A DNA stretch of 64,000 bases, taken from contig NC_062214.1 in NCBI RefSeq assembly GCF_902686445.1, positions 45,269,454 through 45,333,453 of the forward strand. The letters are read 5' to 3'. The stretch comes from Sciurus carolinensis. Taxonomy: Eukaryota; Chordata; Mammalia; Rodentia; Sciuridae. Made by a program: the position numbers and the translations under genes. The notes below the pieces were generated by a model. The model saw only the letters and a program-made list of their open reading frames with translations. It ran no database searches and was not told the origin of the DNA. Of the stretch, positions 24,635 through 33,396 are shown in pieces; within the stretch, counting starts at the first letter, position 1, and each line of letters begins with the position of its first letter.

Positions 24635-24800
24635 AGATAACTAGCTGAAGCACAATACTGGCTATATAAACACATGAAGCCCAGCTCTGCCACTTACAGG
24701 CCAAGAGCTGGCAGACAAGAGTTAACCTCACTGCACGTCTTCTGTGGGTTGGGAGTAGGAACTTAACCTTGATCACAGTTGTAGGAAAAGTCAATGAGAT
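24635..24800 (+). mobile_element. MIR SINE, diverged
   Basis: 'AGCCCAGCTCTGCCACTTAC' and 'AAAGTCAATGAGATCATCAT' fit MIR in order. Confidence 0.45.
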
Positions 24801-26399
24801 CATCATAAAAAATAACATACTAGCTTTCTATCCTCTCCTTAAGCTTCAAATCCTATGTGCCACAACCTTTGTTTAAGACATGCTACTTGGATCTCACATT
24901 TTCTCAACTTCAAAATGTAGAACACCAAACACATCTTCCCCCAACACAAGACAGAACTCCTTCCCAGGACACTCCCAATATTCCAAATACCCACCACCCA
25001 CCACTAATTATCAGATTATAAAAAGATGTTTATTGTTAATCAGACTACAGTGAAAAGGTAGTCTCAATCCTTGCTGCTGGCAGGGCCATTGGAGCAACAC
25101 TTACTGTGAATCAAATCCTAAACATACTCAAGACAGCACTTTGACTTCAAAGGAATCTATTCTAAGGAAATAACATAAAATGTAGAAAATGCTGCTTCCC
25201 AAGATGAATACAGAGGTAATATTTGTATGAGAGGTATGAGGAAAGAAGAGGAAAAAGAAGGAAAAAAACCAACACAATGTAACTAACCAGAAGATGGTAA
25301 GATGAATTATAGTACATGGTGTCAATAAATGTTTGTAGCTAAAAATGAGAGGAACAAAACATCAAATATGCTAATAAATTTAAAAAGCAATATTTTAAAT
25401 TATAAGTGAACTTGTCCCAAATTAAATTACAGATGCATAAAAGGAAATAAACCATAATGCTATATTTTGCTGAGTCAGCAGATAGAACATTTGTGACAGA
25501 CTTTTCTCTCTGGTTCTGAATCTGTGGTCCAAATTCTGATCCCTTGATTTGACCTGACTCTGACAGCTTCTGATCCCAAATCTCTTCGTATTAATCACTC
25601 CTGGATCAGTTTTTTCAACTCTCCTTTTCATTACTACAGTTAAAGAATCACTACCTTCTTCTCCCTAGTCTCTATCTATAATCACACTCTTCCTCTCCAT
25701 CCACTGGACTGTGTCTTATTTTAGGCAATCCTTCATCAGTCTGCTCCATTACTGCCACATTCCCCTCAGACGATGGCCCTGCCTCAAATGCCACCCCTCC
25801 CAATCTATTTTTCCTATCCCTGCAGTCAGAGAGGCAATTCTTAAGTCTTATTCATTGACCCTGTAGATACCTTCAGGGCAAGGGTCCTCAGGATCCAAAA
25901 CTACTTCTCACCACTCCCCCACTAGATGAAGGTTGAGTTCAAGTTGGTTTCCGCACCCTCCTACATCACTGCCTTGTATGTTTCCACCATCAATTCTTCT
26001 ATCTTCCCTTGGAACTTCCCTCTCCTACTTTCCCTAATTCTGAACCTAAACTGTTTGATGTGTACAACTAGCCACATTTGGCTACTGAAAATTGGAAATG
26101 TGGCTAATAAGAACTAAAGTGCTACAAGTATACAATATACAATAGATTTCAAAGACAGTATAGAAAAATAATATAAAAACTATCATTAATATTTTATATT
26201 TACTACCTATTGGTATAATACATATTATATACATGAGATTAAAATGCATTGTTAATTTTTACTTTTTAAATGTGGTTACTAGAAAATTTAAATAACACAC
26301 ATGGCTCGTTTACATTTCTATTGGTGAGAGCTTGTCTAACCATTCTTCAGGCCCAGCATGAGTCAAACTTTCAAGATGCTCCAACTTTTATGTCATTCT

Positions 26400-26480
26400 G
26401 GTACCGAGTTCTGAGGATCAAACCCCAGTGCCTCACACATGCTAGGAGAGTACTGTACCACTGAGCCACAACCCCAAGCC
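26400..26480 (-). mobile_element. ID-type SINE, tail-less, with 15-bp target-site duplication
   Basis: The minus strand reads GGGCTTGGGGTTGTGGCTCA ... GGGGTTTGATCCTCAGAA. It is flanked by CTTTTATGTCATTCT at 26385-26399 and 26481-26495. There is almost no A tail on the 3' side, which is odd for an insertion with an intact duplication. Confidence 0.9.
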
Positions 26481-27129
26481 CTTTTATGTCATTCTTTAAT
26501 GATCTTTTTGTCCTCTGAAATCTATAATGGAGTCTGCCATGTAACTAGCTAATTACATAACGTACCATATGTTTACTATTATTTTATATTGACTCCTCTT
26601 GCCTTTATCAATGCCTAACTCTAATTCGAGACTTATAGTAAGCACTCACCTTTCAATTAGACATGAAATTCTTATTGGAGCAAAACAGTAATACACACGA
26701 TGTTTTAGGGTTTTGGTTTATTTGGTCATCTACTTTCCCAATGATGATTTCAACAGTGCAGGAAGAACTAGAAGTCAGCTCTTTGTTCTTCCTCTAATAT
26801 AACACATGTAAACCATTTAGTACATGGCTTGGCAGCTAGTAAGTCCTACCTTGCCTCAATGTTCCTTATATAAAATCAAGTTAATAATATCAGGCCAATC
26901 TACAGTATCTAGCCAGGTCAAAGTATCTTAAGTAAGTTAGAACTTAAGTCATTATCACGATACTAATGCTCTTTCTCAGCCAGTTGTCTTAAACATAGGT
27001 TACTTTTATGAAGAGAGAATAAATCTATCACCATTATCAAAAAATAAGAAAGAAGAGTATAGAAACTACTATCAAAATGCTTGTCCCATCCTATCAATGC
27101 TGGGAGAAAAGTAATGTAAGAGGGAGCTG

Positions 27130-27310
27130 TTAAATGCCTACTCCACTGAAGTCATTTATACCTCATGTTCACAATAACCCTTTACATGACGGACCTTACC
27201 ATACCCATTTAACAGAGTGAAGAAACTGATTCAAGGACAGTCTAAGTAACTAGCTCAAGTTATGCAGTTGCAAGTGGCAGGCACAGACTGTAAACCCAGT
27301 TGATGGTATC
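27130..27310 (-). mobile_element. MIR SINE, reverse
   Basis: 'TACCCATTTAACAGAGTGAA', 'GAAACTGATTCAAGGACAG' and 'GTTGCAAGTGGCAGGCACAG' follow reversed MIR. Confidence 0.65.
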
Positions 27311-28606
27311 ATCTTTATATGCTAAATAACATCTTTATTATTACTGGAAGGTAAAATATATGAAAAACAAGAGTGTTATATAAATTTACACATAAAATAC
27401 AATAGAAATTACTATTCATTTCCTTCAGTTTTCTTAATTTTGGCTTAATTCCTATCTTTCCATTGAAAAGGGCCTTGATTGTTTTTTTTTTAATAAGTAG
27501 CAACTAGATAGGGTATATGATAAAGTAGGAAATAATGCGTTAATGTACCACCTTTCTTTAAAATCTTTAAATCCCAGTTGTAAAGCAAAAGTTAACATTA
27601 AACATTATGACTAGAACTCCTAGGGCAAATTTTGTAAAAATCCAGTCCCTATAAAGATCATAGTAATAAACAAAGGAAAACGGGCCATTCCACAAACAAA
27701 TGCTATCAACAACAGAAAAACATACACCTAAGGAAATATCAAAGAACTTCTCCATGTTACAAAACTGAAGTCATACTGAGATCAATGAAATGATAAAAGG
27801 AGGTTCCTTAAAATAAGACATACACCTTAAAGACAAACCATAATTACACAGACTTGAAAAGTATCTACTTTCTCAGAATGATAACAATGTACTGTGTATC
27901 TCTAAGAAACCAGTTTGATCTGGGTTTAATCAATTCTTCTTTATAAAATGTAGCCAACTTAATCTTGTAGACTTAGACAGAACAAAGGTTTAAATTCTCT
28001 AGCACAAAAAAAGTCTCAAAGTATCAAATGCTTTTAAAATACTGCTCAACTCTTCATTATCAAAAATGTCCCTGCACTAGGTGTTAATCAGTCACTACTA
28101 AAACCCAGGTACAAAGCAATCAGTAAGTGCAGGAAGTAGAAAGTTCAGTTTACTAAGAACAGCACATTTCACTTTCAAAAGTCTTGAAAACTAATCCCAG
28201 TAACAGTAACTAATTTACATTTCATTCCAAATTGAATAAATAAATGTAAACTTCAGGAATCTGAGATAGTGAATAACTCACCTATCCCCAGATGTTGGTT
28301 TTTTGTTTTTTGTCTGTTTTCCTTAGTTGTAGTTTACAGAGTATAAATAGAAATAGTTAGCACTTTTAATATTATGAAAAAGATCTTTATTTAAAATTCT
28401 CACTTATAAAAAGAATTCTTTATGTCATATTTTCTCAAGTGACAGACACGTTAAAATTAGGTGATTTTTGCTTATTTTAACACTAAAACACAACTAAAAG
28501 AAATGTAAGGTACCTTTTCCTCTAAGCCCCCAAATACCCAAAGACAAGTCTGACTATAGATGAGCAAAGGTGTTTCCGCCCTCAACAAAAGTTGTCTAAG
28601 AGGGTT

Positions 28607-28608
<2 letters not shown>

Positions 28609-28649
<41 letters not shown>
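28609..28649 (+). repeat. (GA)n microsatellite
   Basis: About 20 GA units, roughly 1 kb inside intron 1 from the RALGAPA2 first exon. It gives RERERE and SLSLSL frames of no coding meaning. Confidence 0.97.
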
Positions 28650-28653
<4 letters not shown>

Positions 28654-28953
28654 AAACAAAGTCAACCACTAATCACATGCAGCAGGTGACAGGAAGCCGG
28701 GTGGACATTTACACCCAAAGGGGTGAGCTTCAACACAAGTCAATTCCAGACCCACCTGGGATCTGCAGGGCCTCCACCCAAAAGGTCATTAAAGCGGAAG
28801 AAATCATAGGCTCATGGTTGTCATGTGGTAATAATGAACCCAAGAAAACCACCCCTCCCTCCAAATGGCAGAAAAGCCCCCTTCACACCAAGAACACAAA
28901 GAAACTGAAACAGCCGGACCTAAAATAAAAAATTAATAGAGGGACATGGGAAA

Positions 28954-29200
28954 AGAGATGACAGTTAAATTGTGCTGATATCGCTTGGAATCAGTGTATT
29001 CGCTGCCTCAGACTCAAAAGTAAAAATAAATAAAAGGGGGGGGGGGGGAATGAAAGAGATGACAGTTCAATTCAGTCTGTGCTGGGATCACTGGGTCTCA
29101 TTATACCTAAAGTATCAGGCTCCAAAATTAAAAAGTAGGAGGGATAGACGACAGTTTGGTGTGTGTACCACCTGGGGCTCAGTTTATGTGCTGGGAAGTA
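28954..29200 (+). repeat. Degenerate direct repeats at the edge of the CpG island, with a 13-G run
   Basis: GAGATGACAGTT starts two related blocks (from about 28955 and 29057), each continuing with GTGCTG, a TCACT/TCGCTTGG-like segment, CAGRCTC and an AAAATTAAAA-like end. A weaker third block starts with GACGACAGTTTGG near 29147. A run of 13 G lies at 29036-29048. Confidence 0.45.
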
Positions 29201-29515
29201 CAGGGGATAGTCACCTCTGTGCCGGGCCTCGAGGTTACCCGGGAGGGCAGGCGCCCCGATGAGAACCCTGGGTCAGTTTACACTCGAGGGCGACAGGACA
29301 GTGGCCGCGGCCAGGCTAGGGCTTTCCGGGGAACAATGCCTCGGGGATCCCAGTCCCGATTAGACCAGGTCTGAAGCCCACCTAACCCCAGTCCCCGACC
29401 CAGCATCCCTGTCTGCGACCCTAGGGTTGGTGTCCGCGGGGTCTCTGGGCCGCCCGCAGACGACACCCTCCCAGGCAGGTGCCCCGGAGCCCCAGCACCC
29501 CGGCGCGCGCCTCAC

Positions 29516-29621
29516 CCAGCAGCGCCCGCAGGTGCTTCAGGCGAGTCAGCACGTCCTTCTTGGGGTCCAACACCTTCTGGGTGGACTTCTTCACATCCCC
29601 GTGGCTCCTTCGGGAGAACAT
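29516..29621 (-). CDS. RALGAPA2: RALGAPA2 coding exon 1 (start codon, residues 1-35 plus first base of codon 36)
   Basis: First coding exon of the catalytic alpha-2 subunit of the Ral GTPase-activating protein complex, which works with RALGAPB to stimulate GTP hydrolysis on RalA/RalB in the cytoplasm (family knowledge). The minus strand reads [20 protein letters not shown] and continues [15 protein letters not shown], which I recognise as the RALGAPA2 N-terminus. As I recall, the paralogue RALGAPA1 starts MFSKKPHG. The ATG is at 29621, with G at -3 and T at +4, a fair but not ideal Kozak context. The exon ends CTG CTG G at 29516, followed by the donor GTGAGG (29515 downward), giving phase 1. 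The G joins AT of exon 2 to make Asp36. In the same frame upstream, a TGA at 29679-29681 rules out a longer ATG-started N-terminus on this transcript. The catalytic GAP domain lies in the far C-terminus, outside this window. Confidence 0.95.
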
Positions 29622-29678
29622 CCCGCCGCGGGAAGCTTGGGCCCCGCCGGCGGGGCAGGAGCGCCTGCGCCGCACAAG

Positions 29679-29687
29679 TCACCGCAT
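29679..29687 (-). other. Two-codon upstream ORF (ATG CGG TGA)
   Basis: Minimal uORF in the presumed 5' UTR, in the same frame as RALGAPA2. Its TGA is separated from the main ATG by 57 nt. It would be translated only if transcription starts upstream of 29687 and the candidate donor near 29724 is not used. Confidence 0.4.
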
Positions 29688-29718
29688 AGGGTCGGGGCCG
29701 GCGCGTGTCGCGCGGGCC

Positions 29719-29725
29719 ACTCACC
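29719..29725 (-). other. Candidate alternative 5' splice donor upstream of coding exon 1
   Basis: The gene strand reads GCGGCG followed by GTGAGTGG, with GT at 29724-29723. This is a strong donor consensus (GTGAGT), as strong as or stronger than the exon 1 donor GTGAGG. It lies about 100 nt upstream of the RALGAPA2 ATG. If used by transcripts starting further upstream, it would give a noncoding first exon and skip the ATG at 29621. It may be unused; no RNA evidence is available here. Confidence 0.35.
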
Positions 29726-29816
29726 GCCGCGTTTCGGGCCGCCACCGCCACCGCCACAGCCACCACCTCTGCTTCAGCTTTGACTCCAGGAAGGAGGGGC
29801 AGGCCGGGCCCGGTGA

Positions 29817-29826
29817 GGGGCGGGGG
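29817..29826 (+). promoter_or_regulatory. GC box (Sp1/KLF type) in a G-rich stretch
   Basis: GGGGCGGGGG within a run with four G-tracts (29795-29798, 29805-29807, 29817-29820, 29822-29826). It is an Sp1/KLF-type site and could also form a G-quadruplex on the strand opposite the gene. Confidence 0.55.
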
Positions 29827-29856
29827 CAGGAAGGCGGTGGCGATGCGGAACCAGCA

Positions 29857-29866
29857 GCCCCGCCCC
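29857..29866 (-). promoter_or_regulatory. GC box (Sp1/KLF type)
   Basis: Plus strand GCCCCGCCCC, that is GGGGCGGGGC on the gene strand, followed by CGCGG. It lies about 240 bp upstream of the start codon. Confidence 0.5.
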
Positions 29867-30020
29867 GCGGGAGGTGCTGGCCAGCCCCTCGGGCGCGTCG
29901 CGCGCGCGCGAGTATCAGCCCCGCCTCGCAGGACACCCGCCCTCCCGCTCAGACCTCACGGGAACGCGCCCGGAGGCGGCACGGCTAATCACAAAGAAGC
30001 GTGTTCCTCGCGCGCGTTGT

Positions 30021-30038
30021 ACGACAAGTCCCGGGATG
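30021..30038 (+). promoter_or_regulatory. Second ZNF143-like site, opposite orientation
   Basis: The plus strand reads ACGACAAGTCCCGGGATG, matching the same ZNF143 consensus at most positions (ACNACAA, TCCC and GNATG conserved). It lies about 100 bp from the other site in inverted orientation. Function is inferred. Confidence 0.45.
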
Positions 30039-30107
30039 AACCGCAAGAAAGCCCCCCCCCACCAGGGTGGGATACCTTCCGCACAATGGGAGTCAGTGGG
30101 CTATGAG

Positions 30108-30113
30108 CACGTG
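30108..30113. promoter_or_regulatory. Palindromic E-box CACGTG
   Basis: A CACGTG hexamer between the two ZNF143-like sites, immediately followed by a CCCGCCCGC GC-rich stretch. CACGTG is the preferred site of USF and MYC/MAX family factors. It contains a CpG, so binding would depend on methylation. Confidence 0.5.
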
Positions 30114-30140
30114 GTCCCGCCCGCGGTGGGCCGCAGGTGC

Positions 30141-30156
30141 TCCTGGGAAATGTAGT
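30141..30156 (-). promoter_or_regulatory. ZNF143/Staf-like site
   Basis: The minus strand reads ACTACATTTCCCAGGA, close to the ZNF143 promoter motif (ACTACAATTCCCAGCATG). It lies about 520 bp upstream of the RALGAPA2 start codon inside the CpG island. Such sites are typical of CpG-island promoters of housekeeping genes. Binding is inferred from the motif only. Confidence 0.6.
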
Positions 30157-30559
30157 TCTTCGGGAGGCAAGACGCTGCGACCTCCTTTCCAGAGTCGTAA
30201 AGGTACGAAACATCATCTGCTTTTCCCCTGCCCCGGGAAGTTCCGTACTCCTGTACCTTCATACTTCCGAAGGCGTACCTACCCCTCTAGTGCAAGGGGA
30301 AACACACACACATACACACAATCACGTATGAAACGTTGCAAGGCTTTTAAAATGCGAAGTATTTTTAGGTTTAGCTTCCGGGTTTACGCTAAATCAGCGC
30401 TCCAATTACATACTAAATAAATGTGTTTGGCAGCAAGGAGGGGTATGCCTGGTCTCCTGTGAGGTGTCCCACCAGTCCCCTTAGTTCCAGGACCCAACCT
30501 CACTTGGAATGTGGAGGTCGCTTGCTCAGAGGGCGCTCAGCGTCTTGCTGCTTTCCTAA

Positions 30560-30660
30560 TAGGAAGTGAATGTTCCCTATGTTGTGCAAAGCCACATAGC
30601 AATCCAGTAGCAGAACCAGAAATAGAACCTGAGGGACCTGACTCTCAGGCCAGTAGGCTT
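30560..30660 (-). mobile_element. MIR SINE fragment, reverse
   Basis: 'AGTAGCAGAACCAGAAATAG' and 'AACCTGAGGGACCTGACTCT' resemble the reversed 5' half of MIR. Confidence 0.45.
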
Positions 30661-31589
30661 TTTTAAGGCCAGACGTCTGTTCCCTGGGGCAAGACTTTGA
30701 GATGGAAGATGGTCAGGACATTTCTTGCAAGAGAACTGAAGGATTATTTACTGGCATCGGGAACCTCCAAGTTTTGACATTTCAGCTTTTTTCATCAAGA
30801 ACTTAAGGCTACTGTTTAGAATCACGTGATTTCCATCCAAACTGGGACAACCAAAGTGTTCTTTTTCTCCTCCAGCTGAACTGTAGCTTAAGGAAAAGTC
30901 AGGGATTTACATATCCTTCTGTCTCCATCTCTGAGCACAGAATTTGACCTCTACTGGCATTCAATAAAACTCATTAAATGAAATTAAATGAAACGTTAAC
31001 CTAGTCCTACATATTTCAAATAGACATGCCAAAATCAAAATGTTATACTTCTTAAAGGTTTGTAAGATTAATGTTCTCTTTTCTGTCAAAGTTAAACCTG
31101 TAGTTTGAGTTTCCTAATATAAAACAAGAATGTGTTTGCTGTTGTAAAACCGAAATCTCATAGTGTGTAGTTAGGTGGAGCTATTTTTAAGTTACAAAAT
31201 GTTTAAAATGTAGCCATTTTGAGCCCCCCCCCCAACATATCTTCCTTTGTCCTCACTCTTCCAATCACAATGCCTATAGTGTAGTAGGTGATTCAGTCAT
31301 AACTATAGCCCTTCCCCTTGCCCTCTCCAATTTTAAATTAGTAAGTCAGGTAGACTGAAACTCTGAACTACTCCTATCAGAGCAAGAGGCTGTGCTGCTG
31401 CATTAAGGATAAAAAACTGGGCAGACTTCCTGCCCAGTGTGCTTGCTTGTCAGATTTTTCTTGGGAGCACACCCTTCTGCAGAAGTAAAGTCTGCCTTAC
31501 TGAGTAACTTTTGAGTTTATATCTGATTTCTTGTGACACCCCAATTTTTCCAACAGGTTCTATTTTTAGAATTGTCCAAATAACACTGA

Positions 31590-31690
31590 TAGAACTGGGA
31601 CACATTAACACAAAGGAATATTGCCCAACAATAAAAAATACTGATAAACCCAGCAACATGGATGAATCTCATAGACCCAGAGGTGGAATT
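31590..31690 (+). mobile_element. Old L1 3' fragment
   Basis: 'GGAATATTGCCCAACAATAA' and 'CAACATGGATGAATCTCATA' are the familiar 3' end of L1 ORF2/UTR. Confidence 0.65.
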
Positions 31691-31984
31691 CCCATGCTCA
31701 GGATGATGGCAGAGCTACCCTACCAGCCTGAGTCCCCAGATTACATCATTGATCAAGGTCAAAAACTGCCAAAATTGTTACAAGGGAGAGAAATAATGTT
31801 CTCTTTTAAACCAAGGCAAGGACCTTTGTTGCATCAGCTTCACTTTTCCCCTATTACAGGCAGGAAACCAAAGTTTTCACTGCCCCATTCCTTTGGAAGA
31901 TGGTATCTTTCCTTACATTTATTGAAAAAAAATAAAATGTACTTATCTTAAAGGATTCAATTTTTCTATCACAAAGCAAGCTGC

Positions 31985-32140
31985 ATTATTGTCAAACATT
32001 TATTGAGTACCTGCAAGGTGAAAGCATGATTCTAAGCCTCGAGGATAAAAGATGTGTACAACATAATCCCCTTGACCTCCAAATCTTCCAATCTATTTAG
32101 GAGGCTGAGCAACTAGACAAAGGAAGGAATAAATGATAGT
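31985..32140 (-). mobile_element. L2 3' end, reverse
   Basis: 'CAAACATTTATTGAGTACCT' and 'GCATGATTCTAAGCCTCGAG' match the reversed L2 tail. Confidence 0.5.
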
Positions 32141-32535
32141 ACAGTAAACATGTGACACTGTCAAAACTTGCCAGAAACAGGCATCTCTGCATATAGATTC
32201 AGCTCACTCATCATACTTACTGATGAAAATGTAGAACTCCATATCATCTCTTAAAAAGGAAGAAACATGTTTGATGATGATGATGGTAATGCTTTTTTAC
32301 CCACATGTATATTGCATAGGTCTCTTATTTTCTGTTTTTCTCTCAAAAATCATTCCTACTGAATTAAAAACTTTTATGGACATCACCTACTTTGTAGTTA
32401 ATTCTTTGTCCCTGGAGGTTTCAGAGTATCAAGTATTTTGCAGACAATTAAGTTCTATTGAATAACTGGCCCACTTTAATTAATAAATGAGGAAAATGAA
32501 GTCAAGAGTTTAAAACTTGCAATGCAAATTAAAAC

Positions 32536-32666
32536 TACAATGACAATAAGTTCTTTTGAATATTATTATGGATTCCTGAATTTTTATTTATTTGAATATT
32601 ATAATCAATCAGTATTATTCTTTTTGATGATCAAATTAACACATATTTGGTCATAAGTAACTCCTT
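32536..32666 (+). repeat. Left arm of perfect 131-bp inverted repeat
   Basis: Reverse complement of 33196-33326 at every one of 131 positions by direct comparison. The arm starts TACAATGACAATAAG and ends AAGTAACTCCTT. The sequence just before it (AATGCAAATTAAAACTACAA) looks like L1, and L1-like sequence resumes about 150 bp after it, so the arm interrupts an old L1. Confidence 0.97.
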
Positions 32667-32689
32667 TTTCTGATTAGAATCAGAGAAAA

Positions 32690-32924
32690 AAAAAAACCCA
32701 CACATTTGACAACACATTCAAGTGGCAAAGCTACAGAAACATAGCAGTTAGGGCTGTAAAACAATATAACTCATATGGAGGGAAATTTGACAAAATTGCA
32801 TTTTATTTGTCCTATGGCCCAGACATTCTATTTCCAAGAATTGACCCTGAAGATAAATCTCCACAAATATACAACAATTTGTGGAAGGTTATTTTTTCCA
32901 GCAATTTTTGTAATAGTCAATCTA
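32690..32924 (+). mobile_element. Old L1 3' fragment in the inverted-repeat spacer
   Basis: 'GGCCCAGACATTCTATTTCC' and 'TTTTTGTAATAGTCAATC' follow the L1 ORF2 3' end. Confidence 0.55.
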
Positions 32925-33190
32925 GTAGATTGAATAATGCCCCCTCCACAAGAGATATGCCTATGTCCTAAACCCCAGAATATGTGAAACTTTATTTGAG
33001 GGGGAAAAAAGTATTTTCAGATGTAATTACATGAAGGAACTCGAGATAGATACTCCTGGATTATTTGGATGCACCTAAATCCAATGTCAAGAGTCCTTGC
33101 AAGAAACAGAGGAAAAAATAAAGAACCAAGAGAGAAGGTCATGTGAAGACCAAAGGCAAAGAAACTCCTGAATCACCAAGAACTTGTCCA
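32925..33190 (+). mobile_element. Old LTR (MLT1/MaLR-like), 3' truncated
   Basis: 'TAGATTGAATAATGCCCCCT', 'TATGTCCTAAACCCCAGAAT' and 'GAGAAGGTCATGTGAAGACC' occur in the order of an old ERVL-MaLR LTR. It stops where the right inverted-repeat arm starts. Confidence 0.5.
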
Positions 33191-33195
33191 GCTTG

Positions 33196-33326
33196 AAGGA
33201 GTTACTTATGACCAAATATGTGTTAATTTGATCATCAAAAAGAATAATACTGATTGATTATAATATTCAAATAAATAAAAATTCAGGAATCCATAATAAT
33301 ATTCAAAAGAACTTATTGTCATTGTA
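33196..33326 (-). repeat. Right arm of perfect 131-bp inverted repeat
   Basis: Partner of 32536-32666. The two arms are separated by a 529-bp spacer (32667-33195). The arm begins AAGGAGTTACTTATG, just after a truncated LTR-like repeat, and ends ATTGTCATTGTA. The arm sequence itself matches no repeat family I recognise. Confidence 0.97.
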
Positions 33327-33350
33327 CTAGGTTAGTGTTTCAGACTGTTT

Positions 33351-33351
<1 letters not shown>

Positions 33352-33395
<44 letters not shown>
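33352..33395 (+). repeat. (CA)n microsatellite, about 22 units
   Basis: Uninterrupted ACAC run just outside the right inverted-repeat arm. Confidence 0.97.

Positions 33396-33396
<1 letters not shown>

Larger units (their letters stand above)
6147..29515 (-). other. RALGAPA2: RALGAPA2 intron 1
   Basis: 23,369 nt between GTGAGG and CAG. It is filled with old L2/MIR/L1 fragments, ID SINEs and one MaLR solo LTR, listed separately. No embedded gene is supported. Stretches over 300 bp where I see no gene and no repeat I can name: 6150-8050, 11140-12290, 13800-15680, 16320-18390, 20200-21680, 22190-23770 (22190-22640 looks repeat-like but unassigned), 24800-26380, 26500-27120 and 27320-28600. The first third, next to the promoter, is a usual place for enhancers, but no element can be named from sequence alone. 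Confidence 0.85.
29225..30215 (-). promoter_or_regulatory. RALGAPA2: CpG-island promoter of RALGAPA2
   Basis: About 1 kb that is strikingly GC- and CpG-rich compared with AT-rich sequence on both sides. Both edges are abrupt: A/T-rich microsatellites and repeats on one side, ordinary intergenic DNA from about 30220 on the other. It contains coding exon 1, several GC boxes, CGCGCG runs near 29888-29911 and 30008-30017, an E-box and two ZNF143-like sites. I see no TATA box at a plausible distance, as expected for a broad CpG-island promoter. The transcription start is not fixed by sequence alone; it should lie upstream of 29621 in gene sense, probably between about 29720 and 30150. ORFs on either strand inside the island look like GC-rich by-products, not genes. 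Confidence 0.85.

Noticed and set aside
28472..28928. Open frames over the GA array (RERERE and SLSLSL)
   Set aside because: Microsatellite translation with no family match.
29421..29675. N-terminally extended RALGAPA2 frame starting at 29675
   Set aside because: The first codon there is GTG, not ATG, and a TGA lies two codons upstream. The ATG at 29621 matches the family start.
29427..30420. Many overlapping open frames of 60-170 codons on both strands of the CpG island
   Set aside because: They arise because stop codons are rare in GC-rich DNA. They are proline/arginine/alanine-rich and unfamiliar, and only the minus-strand frame containing [12 protein letters not shown] corresponds to a protein.
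32536..33326. Inverted repeat as the ends of a DNA transposon (MITE-like)
   Set aside because: The spacer is made of pieces of unrelated L1 and LTR repeats and no 2-8-bp target duplication was found outside the arms. An inverted duplication fits better.
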